The translations under genes were made by a program, and so were the position numbers. Shown here piece by piece: positions 34,315 to 44,523 of a stretch of DNA of 64,000 nucleotides. Location of the stretch: contig DF241692.1 in the NCBI GenBank assembly GCA_000507305.1, forward strand, positions 1,532 to 65,531. Direction: 5' to 3'. The DNA comes from Breviolum minutum Mf 1.05b.01. Lineage: Eukaryota > Sar > Dinophyceae > Suessiales > Symbiodiniaceae. The notes below the pieces were generated by a model, which was not told the origin of the DNA, did no database searches, and worked only from the letters and a program-made list of their open reading frames with translations. Position 1 is the stretch's first letter, and the number at the start of each line of letters is the position of its first letter.

Positions 34315-35027
34315 TCAAAAGAAAGATTGCAGTGAGGGATCGCTGCGTGGTAATGTTGCAACCGCAACTTTTTCCGCCTGTATTGAGGTGTAGCTATCCC
34401 TCAAATCCTCCAGGTCCGAATCACAATCAGCAGCATCCACAGTACTTTCGGCCTGAGAGCTGGAAGAGGCCTCACTGTCAGATAGCCCCGGGCTGTTGGT
34501 AGAATTCTCCTCAGTGTCTCCATATGTGAGAGAGTCCCGTACATCTCGCTTGACTCTTTTACTGGCTTGAGCTTCTATTGGAGTGCCATGTTGCAGCAAC
34601 TGATATGGGAGGGCAACATCCATCCCGACACAGCAGTCTTCAGTAATGGGCTCCCGATCCAGTCGCAGGGCTCTAGAAGCAGCAGACCGTAGGTCTCGCG
34701 ACCCCCTGAGGCCAAGGGCAGCATAAAAATGCTCTAACCCAAGAGTCGCAATGCTTGCGGTCTCACTAAGGTTATAGCAGTATTATAGCAGTCGCAGGCT
34801 CCACAATCTACTACCTCAAAGTAACCAAGGTCTGTGCGTTCAGGCCACAAGAGGAAACACGGCAAATCAGAATCATCCAGACCATACCCATAGGCATATC
34901 GACACCTCCATGTTTCGCCAGCCACTCGGGGAATAGGCGTTGTATTCGACACGTTGCCTTTGTGGAAGTCCGTCATGCGCCGATAAATGCGCTGTTCTGC
35001 AGGTAGCGAGGCTCGCCTGGGATGCAT
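34315..35027 (-). pseudogene. Helicase-element copy A2, middle fragment
   Basis: Minus frames 35027-34734 and 34623-34315, with homologous residues (LEHFYAALGLRG) between them in another frame. The first matches copy B around RCRRFAYGYALDGSECP: here it is RCRYAYGYGLDDSDLP, then LLWPER against LVWPQR. The acidic Ser/Asp/Glu stretch that follows (LSDSEASSSSQAES) corresponds to the acidic linker of copy B. Homology begins abruptly near 35027 and ends at 34315, so helicase motor and C-terminal region are both absent. The piece lies downstream (minus sense) of a C-terminal fragment, the reverse of copy B order. Confidence 0.75.
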
Positions 35028-35830
35028 GAGGTCATTTTTTTGTCTGCAAGCTGCTAGGGTACGTGTGCCGGGCGGTTCGCCCTTCAGTCAGCTGAAACTA
35101 CCGCAACGGACAAATCCAATTGTGGAAACAAAAACGTTCATCATCAAAGGCCAAACCAATGATCATTTAATCAAACAAATTAACAAACAAATTAATCCTC
35201 CGAGGTCGAGTGAGTCAAAGACGAGAAAACCTTTCCGGGGTCAAGTCATCGACGGTGCACTAGAAGAGGAGGAAGATCGGCGCAAAGCAGCCATTGGGTT
35301 CGAGATACCTGTGACAAGAGTGCGCATTCGATCGTAGCGAAAAGAAGCAGCGATGACAAATGGTATCTAGAGTAAACAACAAATTTTGGCCGAATAGTCC
35401 GGTGAGACACGTATCACCAAGTGATCGTCGAGGTGCCTGAAAGTTGGAGAGCGCAAGCAACTTAACCAACCCAGGTCTTGGTGAAACCGCGTGAAACACC
35501 AGCAAAACGACATGCAGAAACGAGCGACCTCAGAATCCTCTCAAATGTTCTTCAGCACGATGTAGTGAAGCACAGCCAGACTACGTAGTGAAGTAATAAG
35601 AGAAGATGTAGACACAGCGACCCCGTCGGTGTCTCCACTGAAAGGTTGCCCCATGCAAAGTTGAGAAGCCAATGGCACAGCCACTGACTTCTTCGAAAAA
35701 GAACTCCTGTGCAGGTAAAACCCGCCCAAGAAGGCCTTGGGAGGATGGACCGCACACGGAGACATCAGCAGCGAGAAGGGTGACAGGAGACCTACAAGAA
35801 AGGAGTAGTACTCCTCCAAGCCATCCACGG

Positions 35831-37009
35831 TCAGATGTCTGCCATATCTACCTCTGCACTTCTCTCCTCAGGCGGGTCTCTTACGTCTGGCTTCAACCGA
35901 CGTCGCTTGAGTTGGTAAGTGCCCTCTCTAGTCTGCCACCTCTTCGCACAGTGTTCCATAAAGGCATCCACATCAGACTGAGCTTCAGCTTCCCTACTTG
36001 ACAAAGCATTGAGAAGGCTTTTGAATTCGAAAGCCGATGGCGCCCTGTGACTTTTGAAGTGTGACATCCACTCTTTGCATTGCGCCCACCATGCTTGGAT
36101 TTCTTTGATTGCAGGTCCACGATAAGCTTTTTCTTCATACGGATTCGTGTGGCTGCGCCTGGCAGCCCTGTCAAAAAGCAGAGCATAAAGTTCTTCTTTG
36201 GACTTTTCAGTGGGGGCCTTGGTGTACATTCGGTCAGCAAGCACACGCCAACGCAGCTTGACCTCCATCCAAAGGTGCTTGGCCTGCAGCCTGCGCCGCT
36301 CCTTACGAAAGACCTGCTCGGAGACCTCCTCTGTTAAAGCACCCCGGGTTGTAAAAGTGGGCCATAGGTTCTTTTGCGACAACATGAAATTGAGCCATTC
36401 ATCCGCATCTTGACGGCCCGGCAGCATGATGGCAACCGTAAGCCTTTCTCCACGAGCGCCCTGCCACGCAGCTGAACACTTCTGCGAGAACACATCATAA
36501 AGAATACCCTCTTGTAGCACAGTATAACTGTCCAAAAGAGCTCTATCATCCAGTTCAAGCCAGAAAACTCTGCTGCTTACGTTGGGCACCGGCACGACTG
36601 TAGCACCAGGCAATGACCACTGCCGGATTTTGTACACCACTTCAGTGCTGTCGCGCCATGACCATATTGGTGCCAAGAATGTTTCGGAATGCATGTGGGG
36701 AGGCCCTGAAGCAGGCTGACCCCACTGTGGATAGGATGACCTCCTTGGATGGGACGACAAGCCAAACAGCCTCCCTCCAACCATCGGCGCCCAGCTCGCT
36801 GGAAACCATACGTAGAGCGTACTGATTAAGCTGCACGACCCAAACCATTCGGTAAAACCCCCTCGATCATTGGGGTGAGGCGTCCAAGCATGGAACTTCC
36901 TCTTTCCTCTCTGCTCTTTGTTTTCCTTGCCTGTTAGCTTAACTAACGCTTGGTACCTTTGGGCTCCCACAAAGGGGGCGCAATGTGGGGCGGACCCTTT
37001 CCACCACAA
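35831..37009 (-). pseudogene. Helicase-element copy A1, C-terminal region
   Basis: One 392-codon open frame homologous to the end of copy B. TLYVWFPASWAP matches TLQVWFPAHWAP, VLQEGILYDVFSQK matches LKQGVITGVFRQK, and LTVAIMLPGRQDADEW matches VQLSVFLPNDLSLEDW. It ends in a basic stretch (QLKRRRLKPDV) and an acidic tail. The helicase motor is missing upstream, so this is a truncated copy, although this part has no frame break. It is not a recognised domain. The upstream frame 37411-37100 may be a degraded continuation. Confidence 0.75.
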
Positions 37010-37099
37010 TGGACGTGCAAAGGCCTATGTCCAATGTGGCCTGCGAAGGTTCCCACATGAAGGATTTCGGTGGTGTTGGACTGGTTAACAGAAACCACC

Positions 37100-38645
37100 T
37101 TATACCTTCCCCCTTTTAAGGGCGTGGTCCCAACGCAGCACAGCTCGATCCTTGGTGTAGGACCTTACTGTGGCCTGACTGTACATTAAGCGGACGTACT
37201 TGTGCCAGAACCTCCACCGCTGGGTGACCCAGTCGGTAGCGATCCCACCCCATCCCAACCCCCACACCACTACAGTGTAGGAAGAAGTGACGGAGGTCCA
37301 GGTTACCCCAGACACCGTGACTACTCTGGCTTTCATCACGGAGGAACCGACGGTCTGATCCGTGTGGAGCTTAGCTACCCACGCACGAACTTTAACCGTT
37401 AGCCAGGACACACAAATGGAACGGAAGTTGAAGTAGAGGTCACAACCAATGATGGCGGGCTAGGCCCCGTTACCCATTCATTTCCACCGAGTCACCAAGG
37501 TGGACGTGGGACCATCAAGGGAAGTAACCGACTGAAGCAGGAACTGCTTTGTTCCAGGAGGCACCATCCTTGCGAATTAAGGTTGGATTCCTTTGTTCCA
37601 AGGATTCACCTTCTTTTGTCATGCAGCGCAATGTCTGAGAAAATCCGGAAAGCCCTCTTTGCGACTGTAGATTTTCTTTGTTGGAAGATAGAGCAAAGAA
37701 AGAGCAACCTTTGTGGGGAGGGGAACTCTCGACTTTTGAGTTCAAAGGCTACAAGTCAGAAGCACCACGACTGACACAATCGTGCATGGATACAAAGAAA
37801 ATGTATGAAAAGGTTGAGGGGTAAAGTTTTCAACCAAAATCTAACGTGACGGTTGTCCTGAAAAGAAAATCATGCAAGGTGGAAATAGACCCAAAAAAGA
37901 TTGAACATGTTGAGGGGTAATTTTCAGTCCAACCAACATGACAGTTGTCCTGAAAAAGAATCAAATTGTAGCCTTCGTTCATTGTCTCAAAACTTGCATC
38001 ACTGGCCTTTATGCGGCCGTGCTTTTTCTCAGCTCCATCATTCGGGAGGCAATGCAATAATTAATAATTGCAAAAGACCTAGGTGGCAAGGTGCAACCAA
38101 AAGAAAAACACAGCACATCCAACATAAAACAAAACCAAACCGACAAGGCAAAATTAATACCCAGGAAAGTGTGAAACCGACACGATCAAAAACCTCTTCT
38201 TTGCAGTGATATAGGATAACTTCTCACGACTCATAAGAATTCGCAAAATGCGCCAAAGTAGTTTGCTCAGCTCAAAAGAAAGACATGCTCAAGCATGTGG
38301 TCAATTGGAGTTGCAATACGGTAGCAATGCATATGGCGGCTTGCTCAACCAGAAGAGCTTTCACCAAGATAGTTAGTGAAAGTGTAAACCGACACGATCG
38401 AAAAGGTGTGCTTTGCATGAATGGGTCCTAGCAGTTGGGTTGACTCCTGATTCATTTGGTTTCCTGCCGCCTTGATGCCTTGGTGGTGGAAGCTGTTCGG
38501 AAAAGACTTGATGCATAATTCAAAACTATTCAGCGGGGTGCAGGTGCCTCTGCTGCGAGCGCATCAAAAACTCTCCTATTCTGCCCCAAAAGGTCACAGC
38601 CAATCTGGAGGCTTCTTCCTTGAATTCCTCATCTGGAACTGAACC
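37100..38645. other. Spacer between copy A and the copia element
   Basis: No recognisable gene. A minus stretch just left of the copia edge (about 38645-38525; VPDEEFKEEASRLAV, then FWGRIGEFL) looks like coding sequence but has no partner. It contains the tandem repeat at 37813-37966. Confidence 0.45.
37813..37966. repeat. Imperfect tandem duplication
   Basis: TTGAGGGGTAA, then about 30 bases, then TGACNGTTGTCCTGAAAA occurs at 37813-37866 and again at 37911-37964. A second pair, CCGACACGATC, occurs at about 38178 and 38389. Confidence 0.6.
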
Positions 38646-39140
38646 TACGAAAGTTAGGCACGCGAATCCTATTGCCTCCAGCTCTACTTAGCAAGCAACA
38701 AGACAGTCCCCAACTACCACAACGGATCGTCAATCCTTTTCGCGCCACACAGGCACACCAAACCAGGTCAGTTCTGTTCACCTAGACTTTTCTAGTGACA
38801 GTTGTTGTTAACTTCAGTTAACTTCTTGTGAAAACCCTGAAGCCACATAGCTTCGTATTGGAAACTCGATTTCCAGACTTCTAAAGTCAATTTCGGGTTT
38901 TACCAAACCATTTAAAAGCTACTATCTCCAATCCCCAAAAACCAGAGACAGGAAACAACATGTGATGTTGCTTCCCCCTTCAGACTGCCGTCTTCATCAC
39001 AAGTGGAAGGATCATGAGAACCATGATCCGACCTTTCAAACGATGGCCTTTGTCATCACTAGGAGGAAGCTACATCCGAAAATGCAACTACGTGGTTTAA
39101 AAGGTTCACCAATAGATCAAACAACTTGTGAATGATCTCC
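38646..39140 (-). repeat. 3' LTR of copia element
   Basis: 495 bp, aligned end to end with 48083-48577, with three substitutions and no internal gap. In minus sense the edge near 39143 reads TGTGGAGATC, so the true LTR may begin with TG a few bases outside the strict repeat. The other edge ends CTTTCGTA rather than CA. Confidence 0.95.
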
Positions 39141-39750
39141 ACACCTTAGAAAACATCCAAAATAGACATAACGTCTAACGAATGACTACCAAACCCAACT
39201 ACATCTGATGTAGTTGGTGCAAAACGTTCACTCACATGGAAAAGCTACATCCATATGTAGCACCATTGAAAAACAAATTCCAGCTACAAATAACGCAGCG
39301 TCCAGTGAAAACAAATTCCAGATTTCGAAATACCCGCTCACCAGTACAAAACTGTTTGCATCCACCAGTGAAAATACGAAACAAATTCCAATCACAGAAT
39401 AACCACGACAGTTTCAACTGTCGTCCCAGCAAATCAAATCCTCATTCAATAAACCAGAAATCAGTGATATTCAGCGTGCATAAAAACACATCCTCAGAGT
39501 GCTTGAAGCACAAATGCCACATCGCACCAACGACCTGGCCCTTAGCCAGTTATACTTTCACACCCCCTTTCGATGTGGCAACTCGGCCAATCCCAAGACA
39601 CCACAACGTTCACCGGAGTGAAGATATGGATTAGTATCCAAAGACAGCAACCAACACATGCACTGATATAGCTGAAGTCAATGAATAGTACGTATAGATA
39701 CATCTGCAACAATACTTCGACTGCAACAGTGGTCAATGAAAATCCTTGTC

Positions 39751-39884
39751 ATTGAAATCACAAGCACTGATGACATCTGACACAGATACGAAATCCACCC
39801 CAGAAAAATCACCTGAAATTGAAATCTCATGCATTGATGATACCTGACACAGATAAGAAATTCACCCCTGGAAAATCACCAAAG
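39751..39884. repeat. 67-bp tandem duplication in copia 3' region
   Basis: Units 39751-39817 and 39818-39884 both start ATTGAAATC and contain TGACACAGATA followed by AAATCACC, with about 80 percent identity. They lie between the accessory ORF and the 3' LTR. Confidence 0.75.
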
Positions 39885-39948
39885 TCACACGCACTGATTC
39901 GACCTTCATGGGAAAAACCCAAAGCGGCCCAGCATTCTATCAGAAAGC

Positions 39949-40638
39949 TCACAAAGCAATGCTTCGCAACCAAACCCAAAGCGAATAACTGCACCTATCA
40001 GAAATTCCCATAGAAATCCAACGAGGATCTACTTGGTCTTCCTTTGATAACCCTTTGTCTTGGGTTTCCAGCCGCAAGCTCTGGCAAACATACCAAAATC
40101 TTCGCGGATCTTTGACGGCAGGTGTGGCATAAGTGCCAACAATCCATGAGATGTAGCGTGCAATCTTTGCATCTCCCTCACCAGCTGCAATGAGCTCTGA
40201 GAAAGACCAATTCATATCTGCAAACTTGTCCATCACAATGACTGTTTGACTCCATACTTTGAAATCTGCCACCCCCGGAGGAACAGCAATACTCTTCTCA
40301 ACGTGACGCACATTGGAAGTGTCTGGAGCCTTCAAAGGCACAGCACTAGTCTTGCCACTCTTCTCTTTCTTCATAGGTTTTGCAACCACGGTGTCACCCT
40401 CAGTCACATACCGGGCCTGGTTCTCAATGGCCGGGCTACCCGAAGATTGCCCAACCGTGGCATCCCGTTCTGATTCGGAGCTAAACTCCTCTGGATCACT
40501 CTTACGACGCTTGGTAGCATCACTCATCCCAGCAGGCTGTTCACCAACCTCCAAAGTATCCATGATCTGACCAAGGACGCCGGAGCGTCTGGCAGCATGA
40601 AGCAATCGCAACAACTCACCCATTTCTTGTTTCTCCAT
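39949..40638 (-). CDS. Accessory ORF of the copia element
   Basis: A 229-codon intact frame from ATG at 40638 between the polyprotein and the 3' LTR, same strand. The N-terminus is a short helix (MEKQEMGELLRLLHAARRSG), then a charged disordered stretch with KRRKSDPEE (possible nuclear signal). A folded-looking C-terminal part follows (VADFKVWSQTVIVMDKF, then FSELIAAGEGDAKIARY). It has no resemblance to RT, integrase or envelope. Copia elements usually lack a gene here. It may be expressed from a spliced or subgenomic RNA, as extra 3' ORFs are in some plant retrotransposons. Function unknown. Confidence 0.75.
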   Translation of the reverse strand: MEKQEMGELLRLLHAARRSGVLGQIMDTLEVGEQPAGMSDATKRRKSDPEEFSSESERDATVGQSSGSPAIENQARYVTEGDTVVAKPMKKEKSGKTSAVPLKAPDTSNVRHVEKSIAVPPGVADFKVWSQTVIVMDKFADMNWSFSELIAAGEGDAKIARYISWIVGTYATPAVKDPRRFWYVCQSLRLETQDKGLSKEDQVDPRWISMGISDRCSYSLWVWLRSIAL

Positions 40639-40977
40639 GGCGTCAGGATGAAACTACAAGTGAGAAAGTCAAAGTTCACACACACACAGGCGCTACTAAG
40701 GAGAAACGTCCACAGCCGCAGCAGAGACTCAAGTTGCCTCCCAGAGAGCAAACACTTCCTCCATTCAAGAAGCGACCTCCCAAAAACAGCACCTCAGCCA
40801 GCCAGCGTCATCAGCTCAGCAAGACTAGCTGCCCGGAGACAGTAATGTTTCAAACATCCATTTCATGAAAAATCGTCCAGCTCTATGTCTTCATACACAA
40901 ACCTAAACTGCAACTTCGAAAAATCTGTGGTTTCAGTTGTTCGTTGAAATCAAAACTGTTTGCAAATCAAAGCAAAA

Positions 40978-41292
40978 TCAACTCTCTCGCGTCAATGCCA
41001 AAATGGCACCTTTAACGATCACCTTGGCCAATTTGGGGTTATAATAGGCTGTCTCAGTCCAGTCGACATCGGAAAATGAGCCGTGAGGCATCGTGCAATT
41101 GCACTGTCCAAACTCCTTTCTCAAATTCATCATTGACAGCCTACTGGTTCCCGTAAATCCCAAAACTTTCCCAATGGGTTGGTTCTTGGAGGTTACAGCA
41201 CCAGTAGCACATAAATGCACTCCTGCTTCATGTACATGCTTTGCATCAGTCAAAGTCCTCTTTGTCATGATATGATTCCAAATTGGATTTTT
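40978..41292 (-). CDS. C-terminal extension of copia polyprotein, part 2
   Basis: In the same frame as the RNase H segment but after a TGA at 41293. It reads KNPIWNHIMTKRTLTDAK, then HLCATGAVTSKNQPIGKVLG, then a Cys/His-containing stretch (QCNCTMPHGSFSD), and ends at 40978. It continues the extra domain that follows RNase H. No match to standard copia domains. The TGA may be a mutation or a base error. Confidence 0.6.
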   Translation of the reverse strand, partial: KNPIWNHIMTKRTLTDAKHVHEAGVHLCATGAVTSKNQPIGKVLGFTGTSRLSMMNLRKEFGQCNCTMPHGSFSDVDWTETAYYNPKLAKVIVKGAILALTRES

Positions 41293-42219
41293 TCATGGCA
41301 ATTCAAAACTGGAATGGTCACCCAATTTCAAATAACCAGCAACCTTTGGAAAAACATCAAACCAGACAACATCGGCTTTCGAAACAGAATCATCCCTGCT
41401 AAAATTTCTCAATGGAAACCCTGACGTGCAAGGAGATGAAACGTGTACATAACACTTTGCCGGTTTCATCTGTTTCAGCGTTTCCAACAAATTACTGAAG
41501 ACTGACCGTTTCTCCATGTCTTTGGAAATACCGATGTACTGAATCCCCATTTCTCTACAGGCTTGGCATATAGCTGAATTTTCTCTGCAACAAACCTCAA
41601 TGAAAACCAAAGACCGCTTGGCTACTGCAACTAACCCAGCCAAAGACCCTTCGCAAACCTGGAAACCCAAAGTACTTCGGTGAATCCCAAAAGCAGCACT
41701 CCCCAAACACTTAGTTAGGAGGTCAGAGGGATTATCAACCCCCTTTCGGAAAATCAAAGACAATTGCCCCAGGGCAACTCTCTCCTTGATCCACTCGATC
41801 CTTATCTCAAGATGCCTACTCTTCCGAGGCACATCCAAGTTCCGAAGCAGCTTTAAAGCCGACTCGCTGTCAGAGTAAAGCACCCCTGGTACTTCAGTCA
41901 CCTTGACTTCCTGAAAGATATTCAAAATTCTCCCAATAACCTTTTGGAGGGCTGACATCTCTTGTGCTACATGTTGCAGTGCATGCAACTCTGATTCCAT
42001 ACTTGATAGCGAAACCAACTGTTGATGCCTACTCAAGGTCTTGATACAACAACAACCATACGTAAGCACCCCTCCAGTCACTCCCCGTCTACCAGTACTC
42101 TTCATTGGAGCATGTGAGGCATCCGAAAACGCAACCACATGTGGAATCTCAAAAGCATTACTCATCAAAGCTTCACACTCATTAGGGATCCTCAGAACCA
42201 CCTTCATGTCCCCTTTCAT
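41293..42219 (-). CDS. Copia RNase H and start of C-terminal extension
   Basis: The frame begins after the TAG at 42247-42249; ALRALLKFMKG, upstream of the first Met, is the usual copia block leading into RNase H. RNase H signatures are SSMESELHALQH, YSDSESALKLL, RHLEIRIEWIKERV and NPSDLLTKCLG. Beyond it the frame continues about 110 residues with VFIEVCCRENSAICQACRE, YIGISKDME and VHVSSPCTSG. The EVCC segment and the Ser-Pro-Cys-Thr loop loosely recall a Rossmann-type methyltransferase (motif I and the PC loop of cytosine-C5 enzymes), but PCQ is absent and the match is weak. Copia-encoded cytosine methyltransferases have been described in dinoflagellates, which keeps the idea open. Confidence 0.85.
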   Translation of the reverse strand: MKGDMKVVLRIPNECEALMSNAFEIPHVVAFSDASHAPMKSTGRRGVTGGVLTYGCCCIKTLSRHQQLVSLSSMESELHALQHVAQEMSALQKVIGRILNIFQEVKVTEVPGVLYSDSESALKLLRNLDVPRKSRHLEIRIEWIKERVALGQLSLIFRKGVDNPSDLLTKCLGSAAFGIHRSTLGFQVCEGSLAGLVAVAKRSLVFIEVCCRENSAICQACREMGIQYIGISKDMEKRSVFSNLLETLKQMKPAKCYVHVSSPCTSGFPLRNFSRDDSVSKADVVWFDVFPKVAGYLKLGDHSSFELP

Positions 42220-42246
42220 AAACTTAAGTAACGCCCGAAGGGCATC

Positions 42247-42663
42247 CTAAGTCCTACTTGTGGGAGAGCTCTGTTGAGTTGCTATCAGACTCACAAATGC
42301 ACGAATGTCCTGCCTTGACTGAGATAGCCATGCTATCTTACCAAGTCCACTCCTCAACTTAGCATGTGCGTCCGCACTGAGCGGAGAGTCCTTGCCTTCT
42401 TCTCTGTCCAAAATAGCAGTGAGGTCCGGAGGAGCTCTTGACGGAGTTTTGATGTTGTAAGCAGCAAACGTTTCATCCAAGTAATCCTCAGGCAAAGAAA
42501 CTAGCAATGCCTTGTCTCCTTTCTGTCTGGTCACTAGATGGCCAAGAAACTTCAACTGGCCCCCTTTTGAACTAGGATATATCAACCCTGTTCTCTTGAT
42601 AGAAACTCTACCACCTATGACACCAAAAATGTGGTCAATGTCCTTTTTGTCCTCAGTATACAT
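42247..42663 (-). CDS. Copia reverse transcriptase, C-terminal part
   Basis: Follows the YVDD segment in another frame: MYTEDKKDIDHIFG, then GQLKFLGHLVTRQKGDK and LRSGLGKIAWLSQSRQDI, which are the fingers-to-connection blocks of copia RT. It ends at a TAG (42249-42247), after which the same frame resumes with ALRALLKFMKG. The shift from the upstream frame occurs near GCATGTATAC at about 42660 and would be -1. Confidence 0.88.
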   Translation of the reverse strand: MYTEDKKDIDHIFGVIGGRVSIKRTGLIYPSSKGGQLKFLGHLVTRQKGDKALLVSLPEDYLDETFAAYNIKTPSRAPPDLTAILDREEGKDSPLSADAHAKLRSGLGKIAWLSQSRQDIRAFVSLIATQQSSPTSRT

Positions 42664-43556
42664 GCTATGATGTCATCGACATAAGCCAACAACATACAAG
42701 GCTTCTTACTAGGAAGAATCCCTGAGAAAAGACATGGTTCAAGTGAACATGTGGATAAACCCAAAGCCCCTACGATCTCAGTTAGGTATAAAACCCACTC
42801 CTGGCTCGCCGACCGGAGCCCGTTGAGGGCTTTCTTCAAATGGAGCAGCAAAGGTTCCCCCGAAAGGGATGAAATGGAAAGTGGCAATTTCGTGGTAATA
42901 ACCCTTTGCCGAAGAGGAGTCGCCATGAAAGCACTACTAACATCTCCAGCACCGACAAACCAATTCCTAATCCCAGCTACTGACAAAAGAAGGTTCAGAC
43001 CATCGGAACTAGGGGTAGGTGAACTTATCCCTAAAACTCTCGCAGAATCGGATCCCTTGGAAATGTCTTTAAGGACTATCCTAGATCTTACGACCGGATT
43101 TCCCAAATCATCCTTCCCTTTATCCGCAGTGACCCATCTACTCGGGATAGTTCGACGCGTTCCACCCAAACCTGAGGCTTCATATTCACTTTGAGTATAC
43201 AAATCACCAGCCTCCATCACCTCAAGATTCTTCATTTCTTTGACCATGCCTTGTAACGCAGATTCACCACAGAGCTCCTTCAAGCTCGCATCATCAACTG
43301 CTGCAACGGGCTTCCAGATTCGAATCTTCTTGTCACCAAAACTGGCAACAACACTTGTGGCATTATCATCAAAACGAATCGACGACACTGGAAGCACCAT
43401 GCAAGGTCTCTCTGACTCAGTCATAAGAAACGACAACACTGCCAAGTTATGCAAGCTCAATGACTCATCATCGACAGGGAGACATTCAATCAAGCCAGAA
43501 ACCAACCCAGAGACCTTCCTCTTCTCATGAGAGGAACCACCAATCTCAGTTTTCAA
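42615..43556 (-). CDS. Copia reverse transcriptase, N-terminal part with YVDD
   Basis: RT palm motifs: GDVSSAFMATP (first catalytic Asp), LKKALNGLRSASQEW and LLAYVDDIIAC. The frame is +1 relative to the linker ORF; the joint lies at GAAAAC near 43550, and removing one A would fuse the frames. Only 11 bases overlap with the upstream ORF. RT copies the genomic RNA in the cytoplasmic particle. Confidence 0.9.
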   Translation of the reverse strand: MKTEIGGSSHEKRKVSGLVSGLIECLPVDDESLSLHNLAVLSFLMTESERPCMVLPVSSIRFDDNATSVVASFGDKKIRIWKPVAAVDDASLKELCGESALQGMVKEMKNLEVMEAGDLYTQSEYEASGLGGTRRTIPSRWVTADKGKDDLGNPVVRSRIVLKDISKGSDSARVLGISSPTPSSDGLNLLLSVAGIRNWFVGAGDVSSAFMATPLRQRVITTKLPLSISSLSGEPLLLHLKKALNGLRSASQEWVLYLTEIVGALGLSTCSLEPCLFSGILPSKKPCMLLAYVDDIIACILRTKRTLTTFLVS

Positions 43557-44523
43557 GTTGAGTGATGGGCGTGTCAGAAAAACGTTTAACAGAACCCCTC
43601 ATCGATGCATCAGTATCTAAGGTTTCAATTTCATCACCCACGCTCAAACCAGCATCATCATCGCCGCCAAGCTCAGTCGGAACATACTCACTCACCGACT
43701 TGTCATCAGCCGGTGAATCCGGGCTTTCAACAGCAACATCTTCAACAACCACGACACTTCCTTTCGACGAACGCTTTCCCTTAAGAGAACTCGGTACAGA
43801 AGGTTGTCCTAAGCCAAGAGACTCAGATGGATCTGGGGATGAACCAAAATGGTGGCTCTTTTGTTTCTTGTGCGCTGGCTCGGAGCCAGGTAAAACGTCA
43901 ACATGAAAATCATGCCCATGTAAAACACCTTGCCCGGGGGCCCCTGCACTTTCCAGATCTTCCCCAACCTTCGTACTTTGAGAAACTTCGGGGTTCCCAA
44001 CGTCAAACTCTCGAGAAAACAATTCATCCAACTTTGTGCTAATCTCAGCGCTGGCTTCCCCTGACAGAGCTGCTTCTCCCGAAGCTTCCCCCCCAGAGGG
44101 CACCAACACTGAATCATCATGGACATTCTCAAGACGTGATTGTTTCTCTTCAACTTGCTGTTTCAACCAAGATTCATACCGACGACAACACTTCTTAGAG
44201 TGATTGATGTTCTGTCTCGAACCATAAATTTCGATCTTCTTACAAGCACCACAGCCCTGGGTAATCCCAAAATCCTCAATCCATTTCAGGGGAGGCCCCG
44301 AACGAGGACAGGTCAGATTCGGGGCTTGACCCTCAGGCAAAACGCTTTCAGGGGGTTTATCAACCACCGGTTCAACAGGCATTCCCGACCTTTCGTGCAC
44401 CAATTGGACAAACATCCCAAAATCATTCGAGATGGAAATTGGGAAACAAAGCTTGATACTCTTTGCAACGAAAGTCCTAGCAATCATTTCAGTACCAACA
44501 CGAATCCTGGCCATAACTACCAC
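43546..44523 (-). CDS. Copia linker ORF with Cys/His cluster
   Basis: A 325-codon frame between integrase and RT. It starts with hydrophobic VVMARIRVGTEMIA, has a cluster GCGACKKI followed by HSKKCCRRY (Cys-x2-Cys, then His-x4-Cys; possible zinc site), and then a long acidic Ser/Pro/Gly-rich region (about residues 140-310). Cys/His clusters at this place recur in dinoflagellate and diatom copia-type polyproteins. It is probably part of Pol, read by a -1 shift from the upstream ORF (see the slippery site at 44535-44541). The first codon of the open frame is GTG. Confidence 0.75.
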   Translation of the reverse strand: MVVMARIRVGTEMIARTFVAKSIKLCFPISISNDFGMFVQLVHERSGMPVEPVVDKPPESVLPEGQAPNLTCPRSGPPLKWIEDFGITQGCGACKKIEIYGSRQNINHSKKCCRRYESWLKQQVEEKQSRLENVHDDSVLVPSGGEASGEAALSGEASAEISTKLDELFSREFDVGNPEVSQSTKVGEDLESAGAPGQGVLHGHDFHVDVLPGSEPAHKKQKSHHFGSSPDPSESLGLGQPSVPSSLKGKRSSKGSVVVVEDVAVESPDSPADDKSVSEYVPTELGGDDDAGLSVGDEIETLDTDASMRGSVKRFSDTPITQLEN

